DNA of 23,406 bases, from assembly GCA_028565635.1 (NCBI GenBank), contig JAOXYB010077055.1:1-23406 (forward strand), written 5' to 3'. The stretch comes from Phoronis ovalis. Its lineage: Eukaryota; Phoronida; Phoronidae. The notes below the pieces were generated by a model. It searched no databases and was not told where the DNA came from. It saw nothing but the letters and a program-made list of their open reading frames with translations. Positions 1 through 8,680 of the stretch are shown piece after piece. The stretch's first letter is position 1, and every line of letters begins with the position of its first letter. The position numbers and the translations under genes were made by a program.

Positions 1-215
1 TTGGTACAGGGTAAATACAAGTCAAAATGCAGATTGTTTGTAATGTTCATGTAAATCACTTTGAAGATTTTCCCTCTGTTATCAACCTTACAACTCTTAT
101 ACATACAAAGGTGGCTTTACAACTACAGAAACTACATCATATGGGCATCTGTCTGCACCCGCAGACCTCTTGTTATAAATGTTACACATTATGATCTATT
201 TATTATCAGACTTAC
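1..215 (-). other. intron of DMAC2 running off the left edge
   Basis: This stretch lies downstream (minus strand) of the GTAAGT donor at 210-215 that closes the DMAC2 exon. I looked for the next expected exon, the leucine-rich-repeat part, and did not find it, so it probably lies beyond the window. An 80-codon open frame on the plus strand here has no recognisable content and I take it as chance. Confidence 0.6.
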
Positions 216-439
216 TAAAATTATCCAGTCCTTCATACATGAGATTAGAATGGGAGGCATCAACTGCTTCTACCTTGAAACCTGGGTGAAATACATTTGG
301 TAGCATGATTTCTTTCTCTTTCCCCTCTTGCTTGTACCACTTATCACTTCCTACAAATTTCACCTTGCCACCTCTCTTTATAATGAAATGTGCTGTGGCT
401 AAATCTGGTCCAAGAACTTTGTGGCGTTCACTTCTAAAT
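216..439 (-). CDS. DMAC2: DMAC2 (ATP5SL), one internal exon, partial gene
   Basis: DMAC2 is a mitochondrial leucine-rich-repeat protein needed to assemble the distal membrane arm of respiratory complex I. The exon encodes about 74 residues. Reading the minus strand it contains RSERHKVLGPDLATAHFI, then KRGGKVKF, and ends FKVEAVDASHSNLMYEGLDN. As I recall them, human DMAC2 has the matching LGPDLAAAYF-, GAVKFR- and VEAVDAS...YEGLDNL blocks, so the family call rests on three collinear motifs. The acceptor is TTTTAG (AG at 440-441) and the donor GTAAGT is at 210-215. The exon starts with the last base of a codon and ends after the first base of one. The leucine-rich repeats and C-terminus lie left of the window. 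The paralogue DMAC2L lies on the opposite strand about 2 kb away. Confidence 0.86.
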
Positions 440-539
440 CTAAAATACAGAACTAGTCGATGAAGCTATCAGAACACAAACAGGTAAGTGCTGTTAGTAG
501 CATATATATGCTAATGGAATACCCGATAACAAATCATAC

Positions 540-670
540 TGTAACCAAGGGATAGCAATTGCTGAAGAGAATGAATGAAATTTCATACGGATGAATTGTT
601 TCCAAATTTTGTGGATTGCTATATCCAGTTGCACATTTAGTGCAAGTAAATGTTCCAGAAAAATGGGCAT
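540..670 (-). CDS. possible first coding exon of DMAC2
   Basis: An open frame starts at ATG 670-668 just after an in-frame TGA. It begins MPIFLEHLLALNVQLDI and ends SAIAIPWL plus two bases, followed by GTATGA, a possible donor. Its end phase (2) fits the start phase of the DMAC2 exon at 439, which would make an intron of exactly 100 bp. The peptide has aliphatic and basic residues, as a mitochondrial presequence might, but I cannot align it to any DMAC2 N-terminus. The stop of the neighbouring gene is only 138 bp upstream. Alternatively the true 5' exons lie elsewhere and this frame is chance. Confidence 0.3.
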
Positions 671-770
671 GGAATCAATTCAACGTTACCTTTACAACTG
701 AATATTAGTGCGTCATGTTAGACAACTTTATTAAAGCAAAGTTTGAGGCTCTAGGACTTATAAAAATAGT

Positions 771-776
771 TTTATT
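771..776 (-). terminator. poly(A) signal of the 90-residue gene
   Basis: AATAAA on the minus strand lies 31 nt after the TGA stop at 808-810. A second AATAAA lies at 727-732. Either is well placed to end the transcript of the small upstream gene. Confidence 0.5.
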
Positions 777-807
777 AATCCCAGGTTCACTGCAATGGTA
801 CAATTAA

Positions 808-2134
808 TCATAATTTTTCTAGCCTTTGATCTAAAACATCCTCATCTGCCTGGCTTTTCTCCCACTTGCGCTTCAGTGAAACCCAATCTAATGGTTGCTG
901 AAGTTTGGCAATAACATCTCGATTTAACCCTTTCTTGGCAGAATAATTGAATAATGTTCTACAGATTTGTTGTTGGAAGTCAGTACATCCATCAGTACCA
1001 TGCAGTGATGTAATGATCGCAGTATGCTTCTTCAGTAAGCTCGCATGTCTTCTTGCAAACATCTACCAACAAAGAAAAAGTTTAGATGTTTACATATAAG
1101 AAGCTACCCTCTTACATTTTTTAAGAGTAAAACCACAATGTTTCACTAACAACTAATAGTCTCAGCTAATAGGTATTTAAAAGTACAAATGTCAGCTTCT
1201 TTAAATACTGACTGGTAGTAGCAATAGAGAAATTGTCAGTTCCCTTTTGTACATAGTATAGTAGTAGTAAGTCCCGGGGAGGTTGCTTAAATATTTCTAG
1301 ATGGGGGTGCCACCCTTATGGGGTATGTTTTTAAAAAATTGTAAAAATCCAGCTGCTCCTAAGAATTGCAATCTCTATCATAATTATATCATTTATTACA
1401 GGGGGCATTGCCCCGGGGGGTACTCAAGGTTTTTGGACTACGGGGATGTGCCGTGGAACCCAATCCAAAATTTTAGCTTGTGGTAGCAAACCCAATCCAA
1501 ATTTTTTGAAATTTTAGGGTAGCAATCCAAAATTTTAAAATATTTGAGTATAGCAATCCATTTTTACACAAATTGACTGATACAAACCAAATTCCAAAAT
1601 TTAATTATGGAATTATGGATATAAACCTAAAATTAATCCAAATTATTTGCTGTAAGCAGTGGGTAGCAATACAAATTTTTGAATATCGTTACGGTAGCAA
1701 TCCAAAAAAATACAGTAAAAAGTATACAATCCAAATCCAAAATTTTCAACTCGGCTGCACACATCCACCAAAAGATAGGGCATTGCACCCTGGGGGGCTT
1801 CATTACAGTGCCACTAACATTTTGACAGATATTGTTACCGACACTTAATTAAGCGAAATAGTAGTGTACCATATTATTCAGTAAAATAGGCAACCCATAG
1901 CCATAGGCATAGGTAGTTCAAGTGTCTCGTGTTTTGAAGTGTGCCCCCGTAATGTTCATGCAAGAGTAACCTCCTCGGGTAGTTAGTAGGTTCGAGGCAC
2001 GCTGTTACTTTAAAGCTCGAACTAACAATCAGTGGATTAACACTCACATAAATGTACAAAAGGTAGTTTAATTAGATAAAAAGTCTTAAATCAGTAGTCC
2101 TAAATATAATACTCACCTGCAACACTGAACTCAT
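808..2134 (-). CDS. small basic protein, 90 residues, unidentified
   Basis: Two exons: 2117-2134 encodes MSSVLQ and ends at a GTGAGT donor (2111-2116). After a 1,054-bp intron with a good acceptor (TTTGTTGGTAG), 808-1062 encodes the other 84 residues up to TGA. Both borders fall between codons. The ATG at 2134 has A at -3; the second exon also begins with ATG, so it could be read alone. The N-terminus (FARRHASLLKKHTAI) is basic and amphipathic like a mitochondrial presequence. The C-terminus is charged and may form a helix (WVSLKRKWEKSQADEDVLDQ). There are two Cys about 10 residues apart. I do not recognise the family. It lies between two mitochondrial genes and shares a short intergenic region with DMAC2L, so a mitochondrial role is a guess. 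Confidence 0.68.
1271..1805 (+). repeat. repetitive element with G-rich head, in an intron
   Basis: Two related heads lie in tandem. GTCCCGGGGAGGTTGCTTAA begins at 1271, and a second begins CCCCGGGGGGTACTCAAGG near 1411; both continue into a GGGG-TGCC block. The second head is followed, to about 1700, by a degenerate array of GGTAGCAATCCAAAATTTT-like units. A direct copy of the GGGCATTGC...GGGGGG head motif recurs at about 1768-1800. No protein coding is credible here. The element lies inside the intron of the 90-residue gene and belongs with the elements at 2995, 3861, 4735, 12071 and 15921. Confidence 0.65.
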
Positions 2135-2356
2135 TTTGTGCGCAACTTAAGTGCCCATATCACACATATCAATATAAAATGAGTGATCAAAACAAGACAT
2201 ACGTTCACTGTCATTTTCATTGTGTACTATTTTCAGTGTCAGTGTGTTGTGTTATAAATATGTAACAAAATAATATCGAAGCAATTTAAAACAAACATAG
2301 AATTCGAGATCAAATCAAAAACTTTTAGTATGTAAGCGGCCTGCACAAAAACAACA
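2135..2356. promoter_or_regulatory. probable bidirectional promoter
   Basis: Only 222 bp separate the start codon of the minus-strand 90-residue gene (2134) from the proposed plus-strand start of DMAC2L (2357). TATAAATA at 2253-2260 lies near the middle and can be read as a TATA-like element on either strand. CpG-containing sequence starts at about 2335 and recurs to about 2610, unlike the AT-rich surroundings. I see no other sites I would name. Confidence 0.5.
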
Positions 2357-5300
2357 ATGGCGACGACCATGACGGTAATTTCGTCGTCTTTTCTTTGCGA
2401 TATATTTCGTGAAACTACAGCATCAACGCTGTGTCAGTCATAAAAATGTAGCTGTATTTATTCTTCAACAACTAAAGAATGAAATTTTAAATTAGGTTAA
2501 ACTTTTAAACGTACCGAATTGATCATTATCTGCAAAAAAAATCTCAACAACAATAACCGTTACTCAATGGGAGTCCGCTAGGCGGACGTCGTTACCGCGC
2601 CGAGGAGATTTGCTATCTCCAATAATCGCCTAAGTTGATTTTTCTATCTTAAGTCACTTTAAGTATGCTCTTACTACATAGAGACAATTCATGTTTTAGC
2701 TCATTAATCAGGTTTACTGAAAATAATGGATTGGGAACTGGATTATTGAACCACGTATCGTCATCAACAATTTGACACAACACCTGCCCTTTTCCCAGCT
2801 GGAAAAGCTTAATTGCAAAACGTTACAAAAATGTTGTAACATTTGTGAACGTTACTTGTCTGAAGGTTTTCTGGGATGAAATTATTTTTTTATAATTCTT
2901 TTAGACTATTGCTTGTACTTAGATGAGTAGAGCCACTGCTCTCAAACTAAACAATCCCAGGATGCTGTGTAAATGTTTTGTAAATGCAAGTTTTACCTGG
3001 GGGAGGGGCACTTGGCCATTGTTTGGTACAGGGGTGAGGCCATGCCTCAAAAACCTGTTGCAAGCCAGCTAGGGCAAAAATACCCTGTTGTTCGAAAAGG
3101 TGGCTAAAAACATAGTTGCTGCCACAAAAGATGGCAAAAACATACCCCTTTAGTAACACCCATGGCCAAAAACATACCCCTTAATGAAATATAATTTTCA
3201 GGACCCGTTGTTAGATCTTCGGGACCTGTTGTTAGCAGTGAGCTAAAACTATACCCCATTGTGGGCCGTATGTAAAACATGGAATTTGGAATCTGAAGTC
3301 GAGTCAAAATATTTTAGGGAGGGTTATTGAAATGAAAAAATTAATAACTATATACTGTGTAAACTAATTTACAAGTAAATCACTTTTTAATACAAAAACG
3401 GGATATGTGACTGCTTGTGTGGTGTTATAATGAGTTAGTCACTACAAATATGACACTCAACAAACCTGGTGTAGCAACTATATCTTTTACGGCCTGTTTA
3501 CTTATGTATTTATTATATATGTCCTGTGAAATGGGTTGATAGTCAATCCATAGGCCAACTCAAGAACAACAATAAGCACATCTACGTACACTACTAAAAG
3601 AATGGAGTGAATTTTTCCCGTTACTACGTCTATCGAGGTGTAAACATGACCAGTAGATTACTTAAGTTGTGACATAGATATATTTGCACTGTTGATGTCG
3701 TACATTCCGTGCTCGCTGTGTATTTGTACGTTAAACGCCTGATCAGTGACAGTTCCTAGCATTTGACCAATACAATAATCCAATACTAGCGTTTGACGCT
3801 GACACTAATTGTGATGCGGGCATACCAAGTCACTATTAAGTTCCAATCCTAGCGTTTAACCCTCGGGGGGGCACTCTGTGAGGTAGGGGTGTGAGATGCA
3901 GGGGTTCAAACCCTGACCCTGAAATATCCTCGGAATTGACAAATTACCTACCCTGAAATATCCTTGGTTCCAAAAATCGTCTCCGTGCTGCCAGAAAAAA
4001 GTTGACAAGCAAAAAAAAAGGGCATCGATTTCCAATTCTTTCGTCTCTTTTAAACGCTGTGGACGATCAAAATATTCCCTTGACGTCAAACCCACCCTGA
4101 AATATACCCTTGACGTCAAATACCCACCCTGAAATATCCCAGAAGTAAAATGACCGACCCTGAAATATCCTGGTAGCCCAAAAAAGCGACCCTGAAGCGC
4201 GGCACATGTATATAGAACGATATAGGGGTTTAACCCGGACACTGGGCCTCATTACTGTAATCTATACAAGGACCTTGTTTTAATATCATTGTAAGTTAAG
4301 AACTTGGTTTCCAAACGTGTATAAAGCTTGTCAAAGTAAGGGCATGTTTTTCCTTGAATTGTTTGGTCGAAACAGCATTTTCACAATCCCAAGATACAAA
4401 AATTTATAGTAAGCTAGATTCTAAGAAAATCCTAAGGTCAAACTACAAAGGTCCAACCATTTGTGTATGTTGCGTGCAACCTGGACTTTTGCTAAAAATG
4501 CCTTCTAGTTTATTTTGCAGCACTTCATGCATAAAATATGTTTTTTTTATGAACTGATATATATCCCCTAAATGGCAAACTACAGTTGCCAATTTAATTG
4601 CTTCCATATATTACTTCAAATCTGAATCATATCAACTGCCTCTTTTGTAACTGAATATGAAATTGATATGCAAACAATTACCTGAATTTTAACTTTTCAT
4701 TATATAACAAGGTATTTTAATATTTTTACCAGCAACTGCCCTTCCCTAAAACATTTCGACTCAATTCCAGATTCCAAGTTTTACATACGGCCCCCATTGT
4801 GAGCATCCAGGACTGAAATATATACCCGTTGCAAGCAGGGACCCTGAAAAACCATACCCCATAGGGCAGCACACATATATAACCACTTTGGCAGTGCCCC
4901 CAGGAGTTTTCCACAATCTGGCATGATTCATTCACTAAATGATACATGATGTGACAGTGAACACTTGGATTCAGGACCATCAAGTGCTTGCAAATAGTTA
5001 AATATGTCAATAAATTTTCTTATAGCTCGCATAACTTAACAACTTTTTAAAGCTATTAACACTTATATAGTTGGGTTATTGGTCAAACGTCTCTTTGATG
5101 TGAAATGTTAAAAAGGAATTATTTAATGCATTTATCTCTGGTGCCTGATAAGTTTGATACTAGTAGCACAGCCCTTATAGGATCCCAATGCCTTTTCAAG
5201 TTGGAAACACAAGAGTGTAATTTGCCCTGCCGATTGCCAAACTTCTCTTTCTGATCAGCAAGTCCATTCTCAATACAAAAAAAACATCGGACCAGTGGAC

Positions 5301-7602
5301 CTTTGAACTAGTAGTTTCACAGCTGAAAGCATGGCTGGTTAAATTTTAATACAATTTACAGCTAAACTAAAATACATGTAAGAATGTGTTCTATATGGCT
5401 ATATCACCTCATAAATTTTCTATCTGCATCTTATCCCTCTGAACTTTTGTTTGTGCAGTTGTGTATTTCTATAAATAGTATATTTCTAGGCACAAAAAGC
5501 TTTGAAAAGAATTTTATCCTCTACAAATCAAGTTTCATGGCATCAGAATCATCGTCAGTTCTGGGGATGGTTGAATGCAATATTTAACAAGTATGTTTTC
5601 TTTGTCGTAGTTAAATATGAGTCATGTTGAGTACACTGATGTTGAAAATGCTGTCTTCTTATACTTCTTTTATTTTAGATTTGTGTAAAGAAGTAGTCTA
5701 GTTTGTCTGTTTATTGACTAATCTAACAGTGATAGGCATTCAATTTACTTGATGATTATGTGCAGTTTGAAACTGCTGATAAAATTTTGCTCAAACAATT
5801 TTTTGCTAGATTGGAAACAGTTTATAATAATTTTTATACAAGATTTAAACTTTTTACCACTTTATCAAAATATACTACATTCACTACAAATTTATGCTTA
5901 TGCAACTTTTTATTAATAATCATAGAGTCGACAATGACAGAATAAAAGAAGTTGGTCCTGACAGAGCATGTGCAGAATGGTTGCTAAGATGTGGTGCTCA
6001 TGTAAGATGGGTTGACGGTAAAATGTTTCAAACTGATTACAACAAATTACCACCAGGAAGGTTTGACATGTACAAAATTGAAGAAATTGATGCAGACAAT
6101 GCAGCTGTTATGGGAATAGGCTTTCCCCATTTCAGTACGTTTTACTTATATTCCCATTGAATCTGCAAGCATTTTTTAATTAGTTAAATAAACATCCCAT
6201 AAAAATTCAATAGTGAATTAAAGAAGAGTCCTGGACCTGATGTACTACTTTATGATCAGCCACGCATGCTTACATCTTTTGGAAACTTTTAAGAACTGGT
6301 GTCCCTGCAATTTGCACCATAAATGGTTTACAAATACATAAATCTCTCACATCCCTATTTGAGAAAACAGCCAAATAACTTGGTAACAATTACAAAATTT
6401 GCCACTGCATGGTTTTATCTTTACTTAAAAAGTAGATGGCACCAGTTATTTTCCACTGACAATAATTATTCTAGGTAAACTAAGTGATATGTAAAAATCC
6501 TCTTATGATTCAACTGATGAGAAATTGTAAGTAGAGGTGACCATGTGTATGCATGCTCCACTTGCAAGGAACCAAACTTTAATTAATGACTTGTGTAGGC
6601 TTAAAAACTTTCCACCTCTACATATCCACAGTAGCAATGTAACAATATCTTTATTAGTGTCAAATTAGAATGACAGTTTTGTATCGGAGAGTGTATTTCC
6701 TTCTTGTGAAATTATAATAATTATGATACTGATTGTGTTTCTGGTGCCAGTAAATGTAAAATTATTTCTCACTCTTAGTTGTATAGTTAAAAATAGCTAT
6801 CATATTTACTTGGGTATAAGCCTTACCTAAATGGAGAGTAAGTGAAATAGTTACAGTATTCTCACTTTGGAATGATTTGAATTGTACTTATTACTCAGTA
6901 AGTGTCCCAAATTGGATTTTAAGTATATTGCATAAATTATACAAATTGTAGCCTAGTAATGCTTGATGAAATAAGTCTGCTCAAAATCATTTTTGAAAAT
7001 ACACAATAATAATATTTAATTACAACTTATGAAAATTACTTTTATTGTTCTATTTATAATACCAGTGCTTTTGCTGGCATAAACTGTGGAATTTTTTTTT
7101 TTTACAGAAGACTGTAAATATATAAAGAAAGTTCGCTTCCATTACTGTAACTACTTAGATGATGACAGTCTGGCACAGTTAGATTATCTTAAGGATACTT
7201 TACAACATTTGGAAATAAGTAGCTGTGGAAATGTGTCAGAAAACGGATTATCGTCATTGGTGCAACTTCAGTAAGTTACAACTGAGAATAAAGTTGCTAG
7301 ACAAAAATAAGGCTTCTCTAAATTAATATGCTACACTGTCATATACATTGTTAATTAAGGCATTTTTAATCACAAATTTGTAAAAAGCTTCTTTGTTACA
7401 GTCTACAGTCCCATTTAAACTGAACTAAATATATTTCTCAAGTCTTTTAATATTTTTCTCTAGATTGCTGAAGACCTTGGAATTGTATGATTTACCGGAG
7501 ATCAAAAATAAGCCAAGTTTAATGCAAATTATGAGAAAGAAGTTGCCGAACTGTGTTATAGAATGGCCTGATTTATTAAAGGATCCCAGTAGGAAAAATT
7601 GA
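2357..7602 (+). CDS. DMAC2L: DMAC2L / ATP synthase subunit s (factor B), complete
   Basis: Mitochondrial leucine-rich-repeat protein associated with ATP synthase (coupling factor B). Exons: 2357-2374, 5490-5590, 5926-6134, 7108-7270, 7464-7602. Joined length is 630 nt, 209 residues plus TGA, close to the human protein (about 200-215). All phases agree. Visible matches to the human protein are FWGWLNAIFNKVD (from residue 30), GPDRACAEWLLRCGAHVR, DYNKLPPG, DMYKIEEIDA, the repeat block with HLEISSCGNVSENGL, and ELYDLPEI near the end. Residues 7-30 are basic and hydroxylated, like a presequence. The second exon has no in-frame ATG, so an upstream exon is needed. I chose ATGGCGACGACCATGACG at 2357, with a good start context (AACAATGG) and donor GTAATT. 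That first exon is an inference (about 0.6); exons 2-5 are near certain. Confidence 0.93.
2995..3325 (+). repeat. repeat element, head at left
   Basis: It starts with CCTGGGGGAGGGGCACTTGG, then a GTACAGGGGTGAGGCC block. Next come degenerate units of the form AAAAACATACCCCTT at about 3105-3185 and an ATACCCCATTGTGG unit at about 3250. The tail (about 3253-3325) contains GGGCCGTATGTAAAAC, GGAATCTGAAGTCGAGTC and TTTTAGGGAGGG. The same tail occurs inverted at about 4735-4805. Confidence 0.65.
3753..3862 (+). repeat. three short degenerate repeats before an element
   Basis: CTAGCATTTGACC (3756), CTAGCGTTTGACG (3786) and CTAGCGTTTAACC (3849) recur in the 110 bp just left of the G-rich head at 3861; the latter two are preceded by CCAAT. 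They may be a residual array or flanking duplication of the neighbouring repeat. Confidence 0.4.
3861..4248 (+). repeat. repeat element with ACCCTGAAATAT array
   Basis: The head CCTCGGGGGGGCACTCTGTG is followed by GGTAGGGGTGTGAG and a short inverted pair, CAGGG-GTTCAAA-CCCTG (about 3898-3914), that looks like a tRNA T-arm. Then come at least six units of CCCTGAAATATCC / CCCTGAAATATACCC, four of them closely spaced between about 4090 and 4170. The right end has GGGGTTTAACCCGGAC, partly complementary to the left GGTTCAAACCC. A 128-codon open frame on the minus strand is just the array translated (recurring YFRVG and IFQG) and is not a gene. Confidence 0.7.
4735..4915 (-). repeat. repeat element, head at right, inverted partner of 2995-3325
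   Basis: Read on the minus strand it starts CTCCTGGGGGCACTGCC, passes GGGGTATGGTTTTTCAGGGT and a GGGTATATATTTCAG unit, and ends with GGGGGCCGTATGTAAAAC, GGAATTGAGTCGAAAT and TTTTAGGGAAGGG. The end is closely similar to the tail of the element at 2995-3325, so the two form an inverted pair about 1.4 kb apart in one intron. Confidence 0.65.
6135..7107 (+). other. intron 3 of DMAC2L
   Basis: A 973-bp AT-rich intron with donor GTACGT and a T-tract acceptor (TTTTTTACAG). I see no gene, RNA or clear repeat in it. The shorter introns 5591-5925 (GTATGT...CATAG) and 7271-7463 (GTAAGT...CTCTAG) are also plain. Confidence 0.7.
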
Positions 7603-7695
7603 TAAAGCAAATCATGTGATGCTTAGACTATATCAATAGAAAACACTTTTGACCATGTCTGACGATTACTGGGTTAGATATATTTATCCATGATT

Positions 7696-7701
7696 AATAA
7701 A
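7696..7701 (+). terminator. poly(A) signal of DMAC2L
   Basis: AATAAA lies 93 nt after the TGA stop, a normal 3' UTR distance. No earlier AATAAA was seen after the stop. Confidence 0.55.
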
Positions 7702-8348
7702 TAAGCAAGATGTTTCTTGGGTACCAACTGACAAAGTTTGCTAAAAGGTCTAGTACAACAGCAGATCAGAACATTGATGTCATAAATATGCTTGGTCATA
7801 TTTATGAGGCTTATGTAAATTCATCAGCTAAATACGTAGTAATGACTAACTGTACATCCTGATCCAAAACAAAATGTTTCCTATTTTGTAGTGCACTTTT
7901 GACTGAAGTAAATAATTCTTGATCATTATTTTACCTTTTTCATGTATTGATAAAAATTAATGTTCTTTTATTACAAAGTTAACAGCAACAAAATAAAATG
8001 AAAAATGTACTAATATCATAACATCTGTTACAATCAAATTGTGGACAGAAGTAAGCAAAATTCAACCATATAACTTGAACAAAATATATTCATTCGTGGA
8101 CAGAAGACTATATACATACATATAAAGTAAATAAACATACAAATGCACCAAAATATTACAAACCTTATGTACATGTATATATCTTTACTCGGCCCTATTA
8201 ACATTTAGTTACTAAAATAGGCAGAATATACTTTATCTTCCAAATATTATACACAATTTAAAAACTAAAATTTGCACAGATAATTTTTCACTTAAATATT
8301 TAATCTGCAATTTTCCATAATGATGCCAGACATAGTCCATTTTATGTG

Positions 8349-8616
8349 TTTGCGACCCTGTGGTATAGTGGCATTTTATAATGACATAAGTTCTGCAACA
8401 AAGGCATTACCGCATTAGCTTGAACCTCAACGGGAACACTCAAATTTTGGAACATGAATGTTTTGTGATGATATGATAGTGATGTAGATTAAATTTTCAC
8501 AGAGATTCCTGTTGCAGTTCAAGCTAATGCGGTAATGCCTTTTCCTGCATAACTAATGTCCTTATTATAAAACGCATCGTCACAAATGAAATACCACTAT
8601 ACCCCAGACGCAGTTT
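8349..8616. repeat. long imperfect inverted repeat (hairpin / MITE-like)
   Basis: Positions 8401-8425 and 8517-8541 are perfect 25-bp reverse complements (AAGGCATTACCGC...GAAC against GTTC...GCGGTAATGCCTT). The similarity runs outward: left GGTATAGTGGCA and TTTTATAATGACATAAGTT match, with gaps, the reverse complement of right TTATTATAAAACG and ACCACTATACC out to about 8616. It also runs inward for about 30 bp. The whole forms a hairpin of roughly 270 nt around a loop of at most 91 nt. It begins 65 nt after the stop of the minus-strand gene at 8681, so it probably lies in that gene's 3' UTR. It could be a non-autonomous transposon remnant or a structured RNA. Confidence 0.8.
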
Positions 8617-8680
8617 GTTGCAAAAGGTAATAAAAACTTTTGGGTACCACATGTTTACCAAGTTACTGTGTGGTCTAAAA

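Larger units (their letters stand above)
2375..5489 (+). other. first intron of DMAC2L, repeat-rich
   Basis: A 3,115-bp intron, if the first exon is right. The acceptor TTTCTAG ends at 5489. It holds three related repeats (2995-3325, 3861-4248, 4735-4915), three copies of a short CTAGCGTTTGAC-like motif (3753-3862), and a small GC-rich perfect hairpin at 2573-2587 (GTCCGC TAG GCGGAC). Several open frames of 60-130 codons here fall inside the repeats or lack any coding character; I found no other gene. Confidence 0.6.
7603..8680. other. intergenic region between convergent genes
   Basis: DMAC2L ends at 7602 (plus) and the disordered-protein gene ends at 8681 (minus), so both 3' ends face this region. 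It contains a plus-strand poly(A) signal at 7696-7701, a minus-strand AATAAA at 7967-7972 (with the variant ATTAAA at 8299-8304), and the long hairpin at 8349-8616. I see no coding region. Confidence 0.65.

Noticed and set aside
3895-3918. Possible tRNA T-arm (CAGGG, loop GTTCAAA, CCCTG)
   Set aside because: There is no matching A box, anticodon arm or acceptor stem at the right distance, and the block is part of a repeat element.
3856-4242. 128-codon open frame on the minus strand with repeated YFRVG / IFQG peptides
   Set aside because: It is the translation of the CCCTGAAATAT array of a repeat element. The shifted frames over the same array are also open, there is no start context, and no similarity to a protein family.
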